From contig NZ_CABUIW010000052.1 of NCBI RefSeq assembly GCF_902491705.1, positions 1 to 16,422 of the forward strand: a stretch of 16,422 bases of DNA, written 5' to 3'. The stretch's first letter is position 1; every line of letters begins with the position of its first letter. Below, in pieces: positions 4,700-11,645 of this stretch. The notes under the pieces were generated by a model. That model ran no database searches. It worked only from the letters and a program-made list of their open reading frames with translations, and was not told the DNA's origin. Made by a program: the position numbers and the translations under genes. Source of the stretch: an uncultured Lactobacillus sp. Lineage in GTDB: Bacteria > Bacillota > Bacilli > Lactobacillales > Lactobacillaceae.

Positions 4700-4938
4700 T
4701 GTTCCAAACGCTGGAACAGGTATAATCCCTTGTCGCTCTAGTGATTAAGCAATTTCGTTCCGTGTTCCGCTCGTTTTTTTGTTCGTTCTTACATAGATGT
4801 ATTTATAGCCTATTTTTTTACTCTTATGTCTAATATTACTAATTATAAATGGAACAATATATAATAAACGCTGTTATAGCAACGATTTTCAGTGTTACAC
4901 TTTTTAAAAATACACGGAACAAAAAGAGGAACTGGAAC
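4700..4938. other. Candidate replication origin with GGAAC/GTTCC iterons
   Basis: Between the helicase stop (4940) and the Cse60-like gene is a non-coding stretch with eight copies of one pentamer. GTTCC is at 4701, 4757 and 4764; GGAAC is at 4713, 4851, 4916, 4928 and 4934. Copies left of centre are mostly GTTCC, those right of centre all GGAAC, and 4700-4718 forms TGTTCC/GGAACA. The middle (about 4790-4870) is very AT-rich. By chance about half a copy would be expected. SaPI origins have this plan (iterons around an AT-rich region directly downstream of the replication gene), which supports the call. Confidence 0.6.
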
Positions 4939-4939
4939 G

Positions 4940-6508
4940 TTATTCTTTAATAAAACAGCGTTGGCTTTTATGGTCGTCCTTTCTAAAATCGTTGTAATCA
5001 TAATACGATGTGCTTTTAAGTTGGTTAATGTCACTATCACTCAAAAAATCTAATGGTCTGGATTTCTTATAATTCCAGCCGTTACGTTCCATTAATGGTT
5101 TAATTCTTCTAGTAAATGTGGCTCTGGTCATGCCATTTTTACTGTTATTGTCGTCAACATATTTACGAAATAGAGCAAACAACAACGCTATTGGTATTCT
5201 GGTACTTTCTAAGTTAGGAACAACTTCATTAACGAAAGATAAAACGATGTCATTCTCCAGTTGTAAATCATTGACTGCTTCTTGGCTTTCTTGTGTGTTG
5301 ATAATGGTATCAATATTAACTTGCAAAGCTTTTTTTAGTATCCATTGCAACAAGCGCTGGTCTTTAACGTATTCATCTTTGACTTTTCGTCCGTCTGGGG
5401 TATCTGGGTATTGATGGTTAAACTGAATTAACCTAAACCGTCTATATAAACCGCCTGATGTATCTTTAAATCGTGGGAAGCCGTTCATAGATTGAACAAT
5501 CGTACAGTAGAACTTAGCAGAAAAAGGGCGTTGTCCTTTTGGATTAATTAATACTAATTCATTGGTAACGATGCTTTTTAGCGTACTGCCATTGTCAATA
5601 TATCCTTTCGGGTCGTTATCATCTCCAATGATTAAACTTGCTCCATAGGCTTGGGCTAACAAAAAAGAATGATCGAACTCCTCTATTTTTAAAGCGGTGT
5701 AGTTATTCTTACCAACTAGATTCATTAATAAGGCTTCAAATGTACTTTTACCAGTGCGCCCCTCACCATTATCAATTAAACAAAATAAAACGTTGCTAGT
5801 CCGTCTGTTCTGAATAACACTAGCTATCATTTGCCATAAGAGTGTGGTTTTATCCTCGTCACCATTTGATAATTCTTTAATCCACTTGCTGAATGTCCAG
5901 CCATTATAGGTGGGTTCGGGGATGTCATTGTCTACGTATTTTGTGGCAACTTTACTGGTAAAACCGTATTTCGGATCGAATGGTAGCAACTTCTTATTTT
6001 CCTTATCAAATATGCCATTGCCAACGGGAACAAGGTTGATGTTCTTATTAATAGACTTGGTGGGGGCTTCAATCCTTAACCATTCTCGAATGTCTTTTCT
6101 AGCACGTGAGTTGGTGGTGTCGTCAACAGCTAAGATGAAACTATCAAGCAATCGATCGCTGTTGGTATAAAGTCCAGTGTCTAAATCATAGAAAGATAGA
6201 GGGGCGTTTTCCACGTCTTTTGCACTATCTCCAATAACTGCAGTTTTCAAATGCTTTTCTAACATGTAAGCAATTGAACGGGCTGGAACATGATGTACAA
6301 TTTCTACTTCTTGCCCGTTTTTCTTTTTAACTTCTTTGTGTTCCTCTCGCCATTTTTTACCTGTTTCTTTTAAGAGATTAAGTAAATCATGGTTACTTTT
6401 AATGGTTCGATCTTGACTGTGCTTTTCTTTTGCTTCCTTATGTTCTCTGAATAAGGCTTTTAAACCTTGTGACGCTGGGTTATTTGTTGCCAATGCTCTG
6501 TTTTTCAA
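4940..6508 (-). CDS. SF3 replicative helicase, P4/D5-type
   Basis: 522 residues; the start overlaps the primase stop by four bases. Residues 1-100 are charged. Residues 100-210 match the D5-type N-terminal region. The SF3 helicase core follows: Walker A GEGRTGKS (248-255), Walker B with DD at 296-297 (SLIIGDDND), motif C with Asn342 (VQSMNGFPRF), and arginine finger RR at 356-357. The C-terminal region 420-490 is winged-helix-like. It would unwind DNA at the element's origin as a hexamer, with the separate prim-pol upstream making primers. Phage and satellite proteins of this class often carry primase and helicase in one chain; here they are two. The iteron region immediately 3' is the likely target. 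Expression follows the long leftward operon from the excisionase promoter. Confidence 0.9.
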   Translation of the reverse strand: MKNRALATNNPASQGLKALFREHKEAKEKHSQDRTIKSNHDLLNLLKETGKKWREEHKEVKKKNGQEVEIVHHVPARSIAYMLEKHLKTAVIGDSAKDVENAPLSFYDLDTGLYTNSDRLLDSFILAVDDTTNSRARKDIREWLRIEAPTKSINKNINLVPVGNGIFDKENKKLLPFDPKYGFTSKVATKYVDNDIPEPTYNGWTFSKWIKELSNGDEDKTTLLWQMIASVIQNRRTSNVLFCLIDNGEGRTGKSTFEALLMNLVGKNNYTALKIEEFDHSFLLAQAYGASLIIGDDNDPKGYIDNGSTLKSIVTNELVLINPKGQRPFSAKFYCTIVQSMNGFPRFKDTSGGLYRRFRLIQFNHQYPDTPDGRKVKDEYVKDQRLLQWILKKALQVNIDTIINTQESQEAVNDLQLENDIVLSFVNEVVPNLESTRIPIALLFALFRKYVDDNNSKNGMTRATFTRRIKPLMERNGWNYKKSRPLDFLSDSDINQLKSTSYYDYNDFRKDDHKSQRCFIKE

Positions 6509-7281
6509 GATTTACCGATCTCCTCTCTGATTATGCTAGACAATATTTTTTCAAGTTCTTTGTTCTCCAATGGTGGGGAGTTGAAAGAGTTAGCATATTG
6601 AAGCAATAGCCAAGCAGTGTTGTCGTCTGCTCCAGCGTGTATCATTTGACCACATAAACGGGTCATATAATCGTTTCTTTGTCCCTCTGGTGCGCCCTTA
6701 ACTAAGTTATCTAACACAATTCCCGTCCACTTTTTGCCCGTATGGTGTTTGCTCCAGTCGTTCTTAGGATTGTTGAGGGGATGATGTTTGTTAATAAACT
6801 TAACTAACTCTGTTTTTGGCTCTCTCATTGGTAATTTGTTGAGCCATTGGTAACTACCTTTTGATGTGGTAGAGGGTGGAACGATAACATAGTTATTAAT
6901 GTGCGCTTTAATGTCTATTCCTTGCTTCAATCCGATAACTTGATTAACGGGGATGTTTTTAGGCTTTTTATAAAACAATTGATTTCCACCGCTTGCCGTT
7001 AATTGTGCTAGGGTGGGGGCAATTAAACCTGTATTTTTTAGAGTTTGGTAAGACTTCATACCGTCTTTTCCATGTGCTTCTTTTGTGTCTATGTCTAACA
7101 CAAAAAAGTCAACAGTTCTTAATGCGATGTTAGCGTCTGGGTACTTGCTCCAGTAATACTTAACTTGTTCAACTGTAAGTGGTGGGGTGTTAGCAAACTT
7201 AATCAATGGTCGCTTGCCTTGTGTTGGTAAAACATAGAAGCCTTTTTGGGCGTATTCAATTGCGCTCTGTAATTTGTTCAA
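6505..7281 (-). CDS. Prim-pol primase with PriCT C-terminal domain
   Basis: 258 residues, starting at TTG with AAGGGG 11 bases upstream inside the end of the preceding gene. The N-terminal half is the bifunctional DNA primase/polymerase (prim-pol, AEP) fold. Motif I is DID at 63-65 (FFVLDIDTK), motif II SGGNQLFY at 97-104, and motif III GIDIKAH (121-127) followed by NYVIVPPS. The C-terminal part (from about 195, GAPEGQRNDYM, then LCGQMIHAG, then NSPPLENKELEKIL) is a PriCT-1 domain. In motif II the usual His (GGxH) is Gln101, which may alter nucleotide binding or be normal in this subgroup. Four-base overlap with the helicase gene indicates that the two products are made together and cooperate in replication. 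Confidence 0.88.
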   Translation of the reverse strand: MNKLQSAIEYAQKGFYVLPTQGKRPLIKFANTPPLTVEQVKYYWSKYPDANIALRTVDFFVLDIDTKEAHGKDGMKSYQTLKNTGLIAPTLAQLTASGGNQLFYKKPKNIPVNQVIGLKQGIDIKAHINNYVIVPPSTTSKGSYQWLNKLPMREPKTELVKFINKHHPLNNPKNDWSKHHTGKKWTGIVLDNLVKGAPEGQRNDYMTRLCGQMIHAGADDNTAWLLLQYANSFNSPPLENKELEKILSSIIREEIGKS

Positions 7282-7283
7282 TG

Positions 7284-7754
7284 CTATTTCATCCCCTTTA
7301 ATTTGCTGTAATGTAATTGACCATCAACAAATAATTTAGTCAGCTCTGTGAGCCGTCTAAGCGTTTCTTGGTCGTTGTTGGTCACTTGCTTAATGCGATT
7401 GATTAATTGCTGTCGCTCTGGTTCCTGCTCCTTGTTGTGGGGCAAATAGTCGTTATTACCGATTGACTTCATCACAAAATACAGTTGCACGGTGCTTTTA
7501 TTGCTGTTGTGAGCTAATATCGACAGTTTGGAATATAGATCACCGTTGAAGCCGTCAAGATAAACTAGGTACATATGCACCTGTTTAATATCATCCCCAA
7601 CAAACTTGCCAATCTGCTTAGCGATCTTAGTTGGTTCTTTGGCGTTGTCCGTATCTTTGAGGTATGAATGCCAAGACAACAAGGCAAGATAAGCTGTTTT
7701 AATGTCCCATCGTTCACGGTGTCCGTCTGGGGCGGTAAGAGTCACTAATTGCAT
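7284..7754 (-). CDS. Unknown 156-aa protein before the primase
   Basis: ATG start (MQLVTLTAPDGHRERW) overlapping the upstream gene by ten bases; GGTGAACATTC precedes it. It is soluble, mainly helical, with no recognisable catalytic motif. The centre (DDIKQVHMYLVYLDGFNGDL) is a helix pair. The second half (KEQEPERQQLINRIKQVTNN to LRRLTELTKLFVDGQL) is strongly amphipathic and may be a coiled coil or helical bundle. Tight packing between regulators and prim-pol points to a role in replication or its control. Its stop lies two bases before the primase TTG, and its 3' end contains the primase ribosome binding site. Confidence 0.75.
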   Translation of the reverse strand: MQLVTLTAPDGHRERWDIKTAYLALLSWHSYLKDTDNAKEPTKIAKQIGKFVGDDIKQVHMYLVYLDGFNGDLYSKLSILAHNSNKSTVQLYFVMKSIGNNDYLPHNKEQEPERQQLINRIKQVTNNDQETLRRLTELTKLFVDGQLHYSKLKGMK

Positions 7755-7954
7755 GAATGTTCACCGTCCTTTTCAATAACGCTTGCTGAATCAATAATCT
7801 TTTTAAGTTGTTCAGCAACAGCGTTAAAACGTGTGTCGGTGACTACCTTAGCATTGCTTACTAGCTCGGTTGACAGCTCGCCCTTAATAACGGCTAGTAC
7901 CTTATTGCCCTTGTGGTCGTCTGCTAAAATAAATTGGTAATTATCGTTATTCAT
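7745..7954 (-). CDS. Unknown 69-aa protein
   Basis: ATG with GGAGGAATAAGACA upstream, a near-perfect site. The N-terminal part looks like beta strands (YQFILADDHKGNKVLAVIKG), followed by a helix (TRFNAVAEQLKKIIDSAS) and a polar tail ending HSCN. It overlaps the 156-aa gene by ten bases. No family recognised. The preceding 168 bases contain two stable hairpins, so its translation may be controlled by leader structure. Confidence 0.7.
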   Translation of the reverse strand: MNNDNYQFILADDHKGNKVLAVIKGELSTELVSNAKVVTDTRFNAVAEQLKKIIDSASVIEKDGEHSCN

Positions 7955-8017
7955 TGTCTTATTCCTCCAGTTATTGGGGATGTTAACCCCGTGATTGATT
8001 GAAAGTTACATGTTAGA

Positions 8018-8113
8018 ATAAGCAAGCAACGGGAAGCCTCGTTGTGCTTATAATTTGAGCCTGTTAGCGCTGTTTGGTGTGGTAATTATCCAGCGTTAAC
8101 GGCTTTTTATTTT
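8018..8113 (+). other. Two tandem hairpins, the second with a rightward T-run
   Basis: Hairpin 1: ATAAGCA..CAACG (8018-8031) with CGTTGTGCTTAT (8040-8051), 12 pairs with a two-base bulge. Hairpin 2: GCC..GTTAGCGCTG (8059-8072) with CAGCGTTAACGGC (8091-8103), followed by TTTTTATTTT on the plus strand. On the minus strand it is the leader of the 69-aa gene; on the plus strand it has the form of a short RNA ending in a terminator. A 19-codon leftward ORF also starts at the stop of the 8123 gene, but its ribosome site is weak. Confidence 0.45.
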
Positions 8114-8122
8114 GTTTGAACA

Positions 8123-8434
8123 TTATTCTTCATTCCCTAATTCAACATTACCGATTACCTGTGCTCGCTTACTCATCATCGCTATTTGAGAGGTAAGTGG
8201 TGCTAAGGCTTGTTTACGTTCATCATTATTGGTGATGATGTAGTAGCCGTTAGGGCGCTTATATTGCGCTCCAATTGGTACATGGTGCAATACGATTAAG
8301 CGATAAATGATACCCCGTACTTCACGGTTGTTTAGTCCTGATAGTTTCACCAGCTCTTTTAGTGGTTTAGGGCGGTCAATTCCTTTTGGTAATAGGTCAT
8401 AAATTGCCTGTTCGTCTTTATCTAAATGTTGCAT
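8123..8434 (-). CDS. Winged-helix-like DNA-binding protein, 103 aa
   Basis: The first ATG (8443) directly abuts AAAGGGG. The ATG three codons later (MQHLDKDEQAIYDLL) is nine bases away from it and is the better start. Residues 1-75 have a typical winged-helix pattern: DEQAIYDLLP, then KPLKELVKLSGLNNREVRGIIYRLI as the helix-turn-helix, then an aromatic wing (GAQYKRPNGYYII). The tail is helical. Similar small proteins sit between xis and primase genes in phages and satellites of lactic acid bacteria. It is likely a replication or transcription regulator. It starts 14 bases after the stop of the 46-aa membrane peptide gene. Confidence 0.7.
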   Translation of the reverse strand: MQHLDKDEQAIYDLLPKGIDRPKPLKELVKLSGLNNREVRGIIYRLIVLHHVPIGAQYKRPNGYYIITNNDERKQALAPLTSQIAMMSKRAQVIGNVELGNEE

Positions 8435-8448
8435 GTAATGCATCCCCT

Positions 8449-8589
8449 TTACTTGATGATTAACTGTGCAATTACGTCAATTACCAGAACAACAGCGGGT
8501 AGGGTAGCTAGGTAAGCCCATAGCCGTTCACTTGGTGCTGTGTCCCAGTAGGCTAATATATGTCTGTCAATAGTTGCTAATATCTTCAT
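8449..8589 (-). CDS. Small 46-aa membrane protein
   Basis: ATG with GGAGG eleven bases upstream. The product starts MKILATIDRHILAYWDTAPS, then has one strong membrane span (about residues 24-45, LWAYLATLPAVVLVIDVI) and ends IIK. It lies in the middle of the regulatory/replication operon, in tight spacing with its neighbours, so translation is probable. No family recognised. It resembles the 32-, 43- and 50-aa membrane peptides of the left half only in plan. Confidence 0.65.
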   Translation of the reverse strand: MKILATIDRHILAYWDTAPSERLWAYLATLPAVVLVIDVIAQLIIK

Positions 8590-8609
8590 ATGGTTCACGT
8601 CCTCCAATA

Positions 8610-8625
8610 TCCATGCCGGCAAGCT
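8610..8625. repeat. 16-bp repeat TCCATGCCGGCAAGCT, copy 1
   Basis: Identical in sequence and orientation to 11750-11765, which lies 24 bases before the integrase start. It contains the palindrome TGCCGGCA. Its GC content stands out from the AT-rich surroundings. Candidate protein-binding site. Confidence 0.6.
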
Positions 8626-8637
8626 AGATAATTATGT

Positions 8638-8913
8638 TTATTCTTCGTGCTTTTGCATAAAGTCATCTAAGGCTTTTCGTCTGAAACGACTTACGCCCTC
8701 AATCTGGATTGTGGGGATGTTGTATTTCTCCAGCCATTTGTTAAAGACACCCCTTGATACACCGCAATAAGCGCTAGCTTCCCCTTTATTCAAGTAAGGC
8801 GGGAAGCTGTTTTTGGCTTGGATGTCTCTAACTGCGCTGTCTAATGAATCAGAAATCATTGCTTTAGTCGCTTCTCGCAAGTCGTTTGGCAACTCAACTT
8901 TTAAGTTTTCCAT
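8638..8913 (-). CDS. Excisionase-family (HTH_17-like) DNA-binding protein, 91 aa
   Basis: The likely start is MENLKVELPNDLRE, eight bases after GGAG. An ATG six codons earlier overlaps the Rha stop (TAATG) but has no site. Residues about 38-90 form the MerR-like helix-turn-helix of excisionases and AlpA regulators: PYLNKGEASAYCGVSRGVF, then KWLEKYNIPTIQIEGVSRFR, then ALDDFM. It is the second such protein of the element (the other is at 9766-9954). One may be the true Xis and the other a regulator; the sequence does not decide. The N-terminal extension of about 35 residues is helical. Confidence 0.75.
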   Translation of the reverse strand: MENLKVELPNDLREATKAMISDSLDSAVRDIQAKNSFPPYLNKGEASAYCGVSRGVFNKWLEKYNIPTIQIEGVSRFRRKALDDFMQKHEE

Positions 8914-8930
8914 GTTTTCAGCTCCAATCA

Positions 8931-9593
8931 TTAAGCTAGCAGTAAAACGCCTTTTACTTCATCCCAAGTTTTGTTAAGCCCTACGAGTCCGATTGCAATA
9001 TTTTCCAGTTGTCGATACCGTTCTTGTTCTTTGACTGTCAAGCCATCAAGGGCTGTTTTAACGTGTCGTTGCTTCTTGATTTGCTGTGCCGTTAAACCAG
9101 TAGCTTGTTTCAATAAAAGCTGTGTCATGTTGATGTAAATATGTCTAGGAGCTTGTGGCCATCCTTTTATTGCATCTGTTAATGACCTACGCTGTGGCTT
9201 TTCAACTGCTCTATTGATTTGTCGTTGAGTTAGTTCCTGCTTCATACGATAAAACTCACGAACAAGGGCAACTTTAAACTCAACAACTTTTGAAGTGTTA
9301 TCTAAGAATGTAATTAATAGTGTCGCTTGCTGTTCAGTGAGATGATAAATTTTTTCTGGTCGTCCACGACCTTTTAATTTACGCATTTCAAATGCCAAAA
9401 TTCCGAACTCTTCTAATCGCTTTTTATTAGTCCTAATTAGCTGTCTTACAGCGTGCAATGAGTTATTACTGCATTCTGCGATGATTTTATCTGTAGTGTA
9501 TGGTTCCTCATCCAAACCATGAACGAACACCAAGCCAGTGAATGCGCCCAAGTTATGCTTTTTTGTGTTAGCTTCGATAATTTTCTCCGTCAT
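8931..9593 (-). CDS. Rha-family phage regulatory protein
   Basis: 220 residues; ATG ten bases after AAGGGG. The N-terminal part (YTTDKIIAECSNNSLHAVRQLI) and the following block (GRPEKIYHLTEQQATLLITF, then SKVVEFKVALVREFYRMKQEL) are the hallmarks of the Rha/pRha phage regulator domain. The C-terminal 80 residues (IYINMTQLLLKQATGLTAQQ, then ENIAIGLVGLNKTWDEVKGVLL) resemble antirepressor C-terminal modules. Such proteins act as antirepressors or regulators of lytic genes, which would fit induction of the element. It follows the excisionase gene after a 172-base leader holding two copies of a 23-bp inverted-repeat motif. Confidence 0.82.
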   Translation of the reverse strand: MTEKIIEANTKKHNLGAFTGLVFVHGLDEEPYTTDKIIAECSNNSLHAVRQLIRTNKKRLEEFGILAFEMRKLKGRGRPEKIYHLTEQQATLLITFLDNTSKVVEFKVALVREFYRMKQELTQRQINRAVEKPQRRSLTDAIKGWPQAPRHIYINMTQLLLKQATGLTAQQIKKQRHVKTALDGLTVKEQERYRQLENIAIGLVGLNKTWDEVKGVLLLA

Positions 9594-9612
9594 GATTTAA
9601 CATCCCCTTTTT

Positions 9613-9635
9613 ATTGATTAATTCCATGCTATCAA
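9613..9635. repeat. Operator-like element, copy 1 (copy 2 at 9703-9725)
   Basis: ATTGATTAAT, six variable bases, CTATCAA. The same pattern with the same spacing recurs at 9703-9725, 90 bases away. Each copy has TTGAT and ATCAA as inverted halves. Both lie in the leader between excisionase and Rha genes, so they may bind an element regulator. Confidence 0.5.
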
Positions 9636-9765
9636 CGATTAAGCGGCTAAAACTATTCGCTTCCTAAAGTTCAAAAAACAGATTTTTACACTTCCTTTCT
9701 TGATTGATTAATAGCAGTCTATCAATGCTTTTCAGCTCTGTATTGATTACTTTCGTTTGTCAAAA

Positions 9766-9954
9766 TCACTCCTTATTTTGTTTGACTACGACACGATGAT
9801 CAGCCATGAACTTATCAATATCGGACTTACTGATCCGTTTGGACTTGCCTACTTGGATAGTGGGTAAGCCTTGTTTGATGTAAGTTCGCAATGTAGTTAA
9901 AGATTTAATGCCCATATATTTCATTGCTTCAGTATATGAAAAATAATTAATCAT
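9766..9954 (-). CDS. xis: AlpA-like excisionase / MerR-type HTH protein
   Basis: 62 residues starting MINYFSYTEAMKYMGIK, with GAAAGG nine bases upstream; the 24-codon extension upstream passes through operator O1 and is rejected. The entire protein is one excisionase-type domain: SYTEAMKYMGIKSLTTLRTY (helix-turn-helix), then IKQGLPTIQVGKSKRISKSD (wing), then IDKFM. It is first in the leftward operon, opposite the repressor, the standard place of xis in Gram-positive phages and SaPI-like islands. It should bend DNA at the att ends for excision and may regulate transcription. The promoter is at 10017-10045 and overlaps operator O2. Confidence 0.75.
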   Translation of the reverse strand: MINYFSYTEAMKYMGIKSLTTLRTYIKQGLPTIQVGKSKRISKSDIDKFMADHRVVVKQNKE

Positions 9955-9985
9955 TTTATCTATCCTTTCTTTGAATAGTCTACAA

Positions 9986-10009
9986 AAAAGACAACTATAC
10001 TTGTCTTTT
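9986..10009. promoter_or_regulatory. Operator O1
   Basis: AAAAGACAA, six bases, TTGTCTTTT: a perfect 9-bp inverted repeat. It lies just downstream of the -10 of the leftward excisionase promoter, so repressor bound here would block its start. Confidence 0.7.
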
Positions 10010-10016
10010 ATCTCGA

Positions 10017-10045
10017 AGAATAGCACTTTAAAAATAAAAAGGCAA
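10017..10045 (-). promoter_or_regulatory. Leftward early promoter (excisionase operon)
   Basis: On the minus strand TTGCCT, 17 bases, TATTCT. The -35 box lies inside operator O2 and the -10 is followed by O1. Confidence 0.65.
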
Positions 10046-10060
10046 CTGATTATTGTTTAA
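10037..10060. promoter_or_regulatory. Operator O2 (degenerate)
   Basis: AAAAGGCAA, seven bases, TTGTTTAA: the same half-site as O1 and O3 with two changes and one extra spacer base. Overlaps the leftward -35 box. The weaker match suggests lower affinity. Confidence 0.55.
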
Positions 10061-10084
10061 AAATGACAATAATAGTTGTCTTTT
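10061..10084. promoter_or_regulatory. Operator O3
   Basis: AAATGACAA, TAATAG, TTGTCTTTT: near-perfect inverted repeat with the spacing of O1. It overlaps the -35 box of the rightward repressor promoter, which would allow autoregulation. Confidence 0.7.
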
Positions 10085-10104
10085 ACTTAATAATGATTTA
10101 TTTT
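10076..10104 (+). promoter_or_regulatory. Rightward promoter of the repressor
   Basis: TTGTCT, 17 bases, TATTTT, 24 bases before the repressor ATG. The -35 is the right half of O3. Confidence 0.5.
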
Positions 10105-10128
10105 AGAATAGTAAACGAGGTGTTATTT

Positions 10129-10887
10129 ATGATCCGCAATAGATTAAAAGAATTGATGGACGTAAGAGGGTTAAAGGCTACTAGGATAGCTAACGATATA
10201 AATAATTTATCAAGGAATACTATTAACTCTACTGTTAATAACAGTGGCAAAATGATACAGTTTGAAACCGTTAATTTGCTATGTCAGTATTTAGGAGTAA
10301 CGCCAAAAGATTTTTTTGAATATTTGCCATTTGATGTATCGGCAACTGTTGATGCTGATGATGATCCTATTGTTGATACTCCTGATTACAATGAGGTTCC
10401 AGACAATTTTTATATAAAGCCTTTTTACTTAAATCTATATTTAACAAAGACTAGTAATAACTATTCAGCAGGTGAAAGTAAAAAGACGTTTGAATTATCT
10501 GTTATTTCTGACGAGAAGATTTTATTTAGATCTTCTGATGAATTTGGAAATAATAATTTTATTATGGATGTTCCATCGTTCAAGGTAGTTCTAGGCAATC
10601 CACCAATAGAAGAGAACATGAAGTCACAAAAAGAATCATTTTTTAAATTTTGGAATGAAGATTTAACAGATGGATTTAGACAAGTTATACAACAAAAAAT
10701 AACTAAATCAATCTATGATTATTTTTCCAATTTTCAGTCAAATAATAACTATATTGAAATTCCGTCTTACATGTCAGTTATCTTTCCTTTTGGTGATTTT
10801 AATTCCAGCTATTCAGAGTTAAATAGTGGGATAGTTATGACTTATAAAGGTGGTACATATGATTATAAGGGATTATTGCCATTTTAA
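10129..10887 (+). CDS. Cro/CI-type repressor of the element
   Basis: 252 residues; the start is the ATG of MIRNRLKELMDVRGLKATRI, eight bases after GAGGTG. Earlier in-frame starts lie in the operator and promoter. Residues 1-65 are a Cro/C1-type helix-turn-helix (KATRIANDINNLSRNTIN, then FETVNLLCQYLGVTPKDFFEY). The remaining 185 residues are not recognised: acidic linker (VDADDDPIVDTPD), then mixed alpha/beta. No LexA-like Ser/Lys autoproteolysis pattern (no clear AG or CG cleavage site) is visible. Induction is therefore more likely through an antirepressor, as for Stl of SaPIs, than through RecA. It is divergent from the excisionase operon with three operators between. The lipoprotein gene follows 22 bases downstream. 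Confidence 0.82.
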   Translation: MIRNRLKELMDVRGLKATRIANDINNLSRNTINSTVNNSGKMIQFETVNLLCQYLGVTPKDFFEYLPFDVSATVDADDDPIVDTPDYNEVPDNFYIKPFYLNLYLTKTSNNYSAGESKKTFELSVISDEKILFRSSDEFGNNNFIMDVPSFKVVLGNPPIEENMKSQKESFFKFWNEDLTDGFRQVIQQKITKSIYDYFSNFQSNNNYIEIPSYMSVIFPFGDFNSSYSELNSGIVMTYKGGTYDYKGLLPF

Positions 10888-10909
10888 ATTTAACAAGCGA
10901 GGAAGAAAC

Positions 10910-11374
10910 ATGAAAAAGATAGGTTTAATCTGTGCTACTGCACTATTGGGGATGAGCTTAACGGCTTGCGGTAGTCAATCAACTAAAAAGGCTTCTAGTT
11001 CCAGTAAAACTAGTTCTAGCAAGGTAGTTAAGCACCACAAGAAAGCTAATAAGCATTCAGAAAAGAAACAAGAATCAGCTTCCAGTAATTCAAGTTCTGT
11101 TGCTGGTTCTTCAAGTCAGCAGGCAACAAACCAACAAGCACAAGGAAATAATAATCAACAGGCTTCAGTAAGTAATAACGGACAACTACCACTGTCTACT
11201 GATTTGCATGATTTTGTTAATCGCTATGGTGAATCACCTGCTGCCTACTTGTCAGATCATTATGGAATGTCACCAGAACAGGCGGTACAGTCCGTTCCTA
11301 ACAACATGAAATCATCTGGTGAGATACAGGACACCTACCAGTTACAGCAAGGACAGGATCCATTTAATCAGTGA
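10910..11374 (+). CDS. Small surface lipoprotein in the lysogeny module
   Basis: 154 residues; ATG after GCGAGGAAGAAAC. The signal peptide MKKIGLICATALLGMSLTAC ends in a classic lipobox LTAC with Cys20 as lipidation site, so it is exported and anchored outside the membrane. Residues 22-105 are a Ser/Lys then Gln/Asn-rich, disordered linker. The C-terminal domain (about 110-145, DFVNRYGESPAAYLSDHYGM, then QAVQSVPNNMKSSGEIQ) is a conserved-looking helical module known to me from other lactobacillus lipoproteins. Lipoprotein genes between repressor and integrase occur in phages such as TP-J34, where Ltp blocks superinfecting phage DNA entry. A similar role is plausible here by position, not proven. 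Confidence 0.75.
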   Translation: MKKIGLICATALLGMSLTACGSQSTKKASSSSKTSSSKVVKHHKKANKHSEKKQESASSNSSSVAGSSSQQATNQQAQGNNNQQASVSNNGQLPLSTDLHDFVNRYGESPAAYLSDHYGMSPEQAVQSVPNNMKSSGEIQDTYQLQQGQDPFNQ

Positions 11375-11645
11375 TTTAGATAGTTCTATAATTGACAGGT
11401 TTACCCTAAAGGTTTTCTGCATGTTTCATGGCTTTAAGCCTTGATATGCTTAAGATTATTTCTGCTGGTTTTCTGCTGATATAGCTAGATAGATAGCTGA
11501 ATATAGTTAATACATAGCTGTCTAAATCATCCCCTGATTACTGGGGATGTTAAAAGCGTTAAGAAGCGTGTGAAAGCGTTAAAAATTTAACGCTACTAAT
11601 ATCACCACTATTATTGCTACTGTTAACACCACTAATAACACTACT

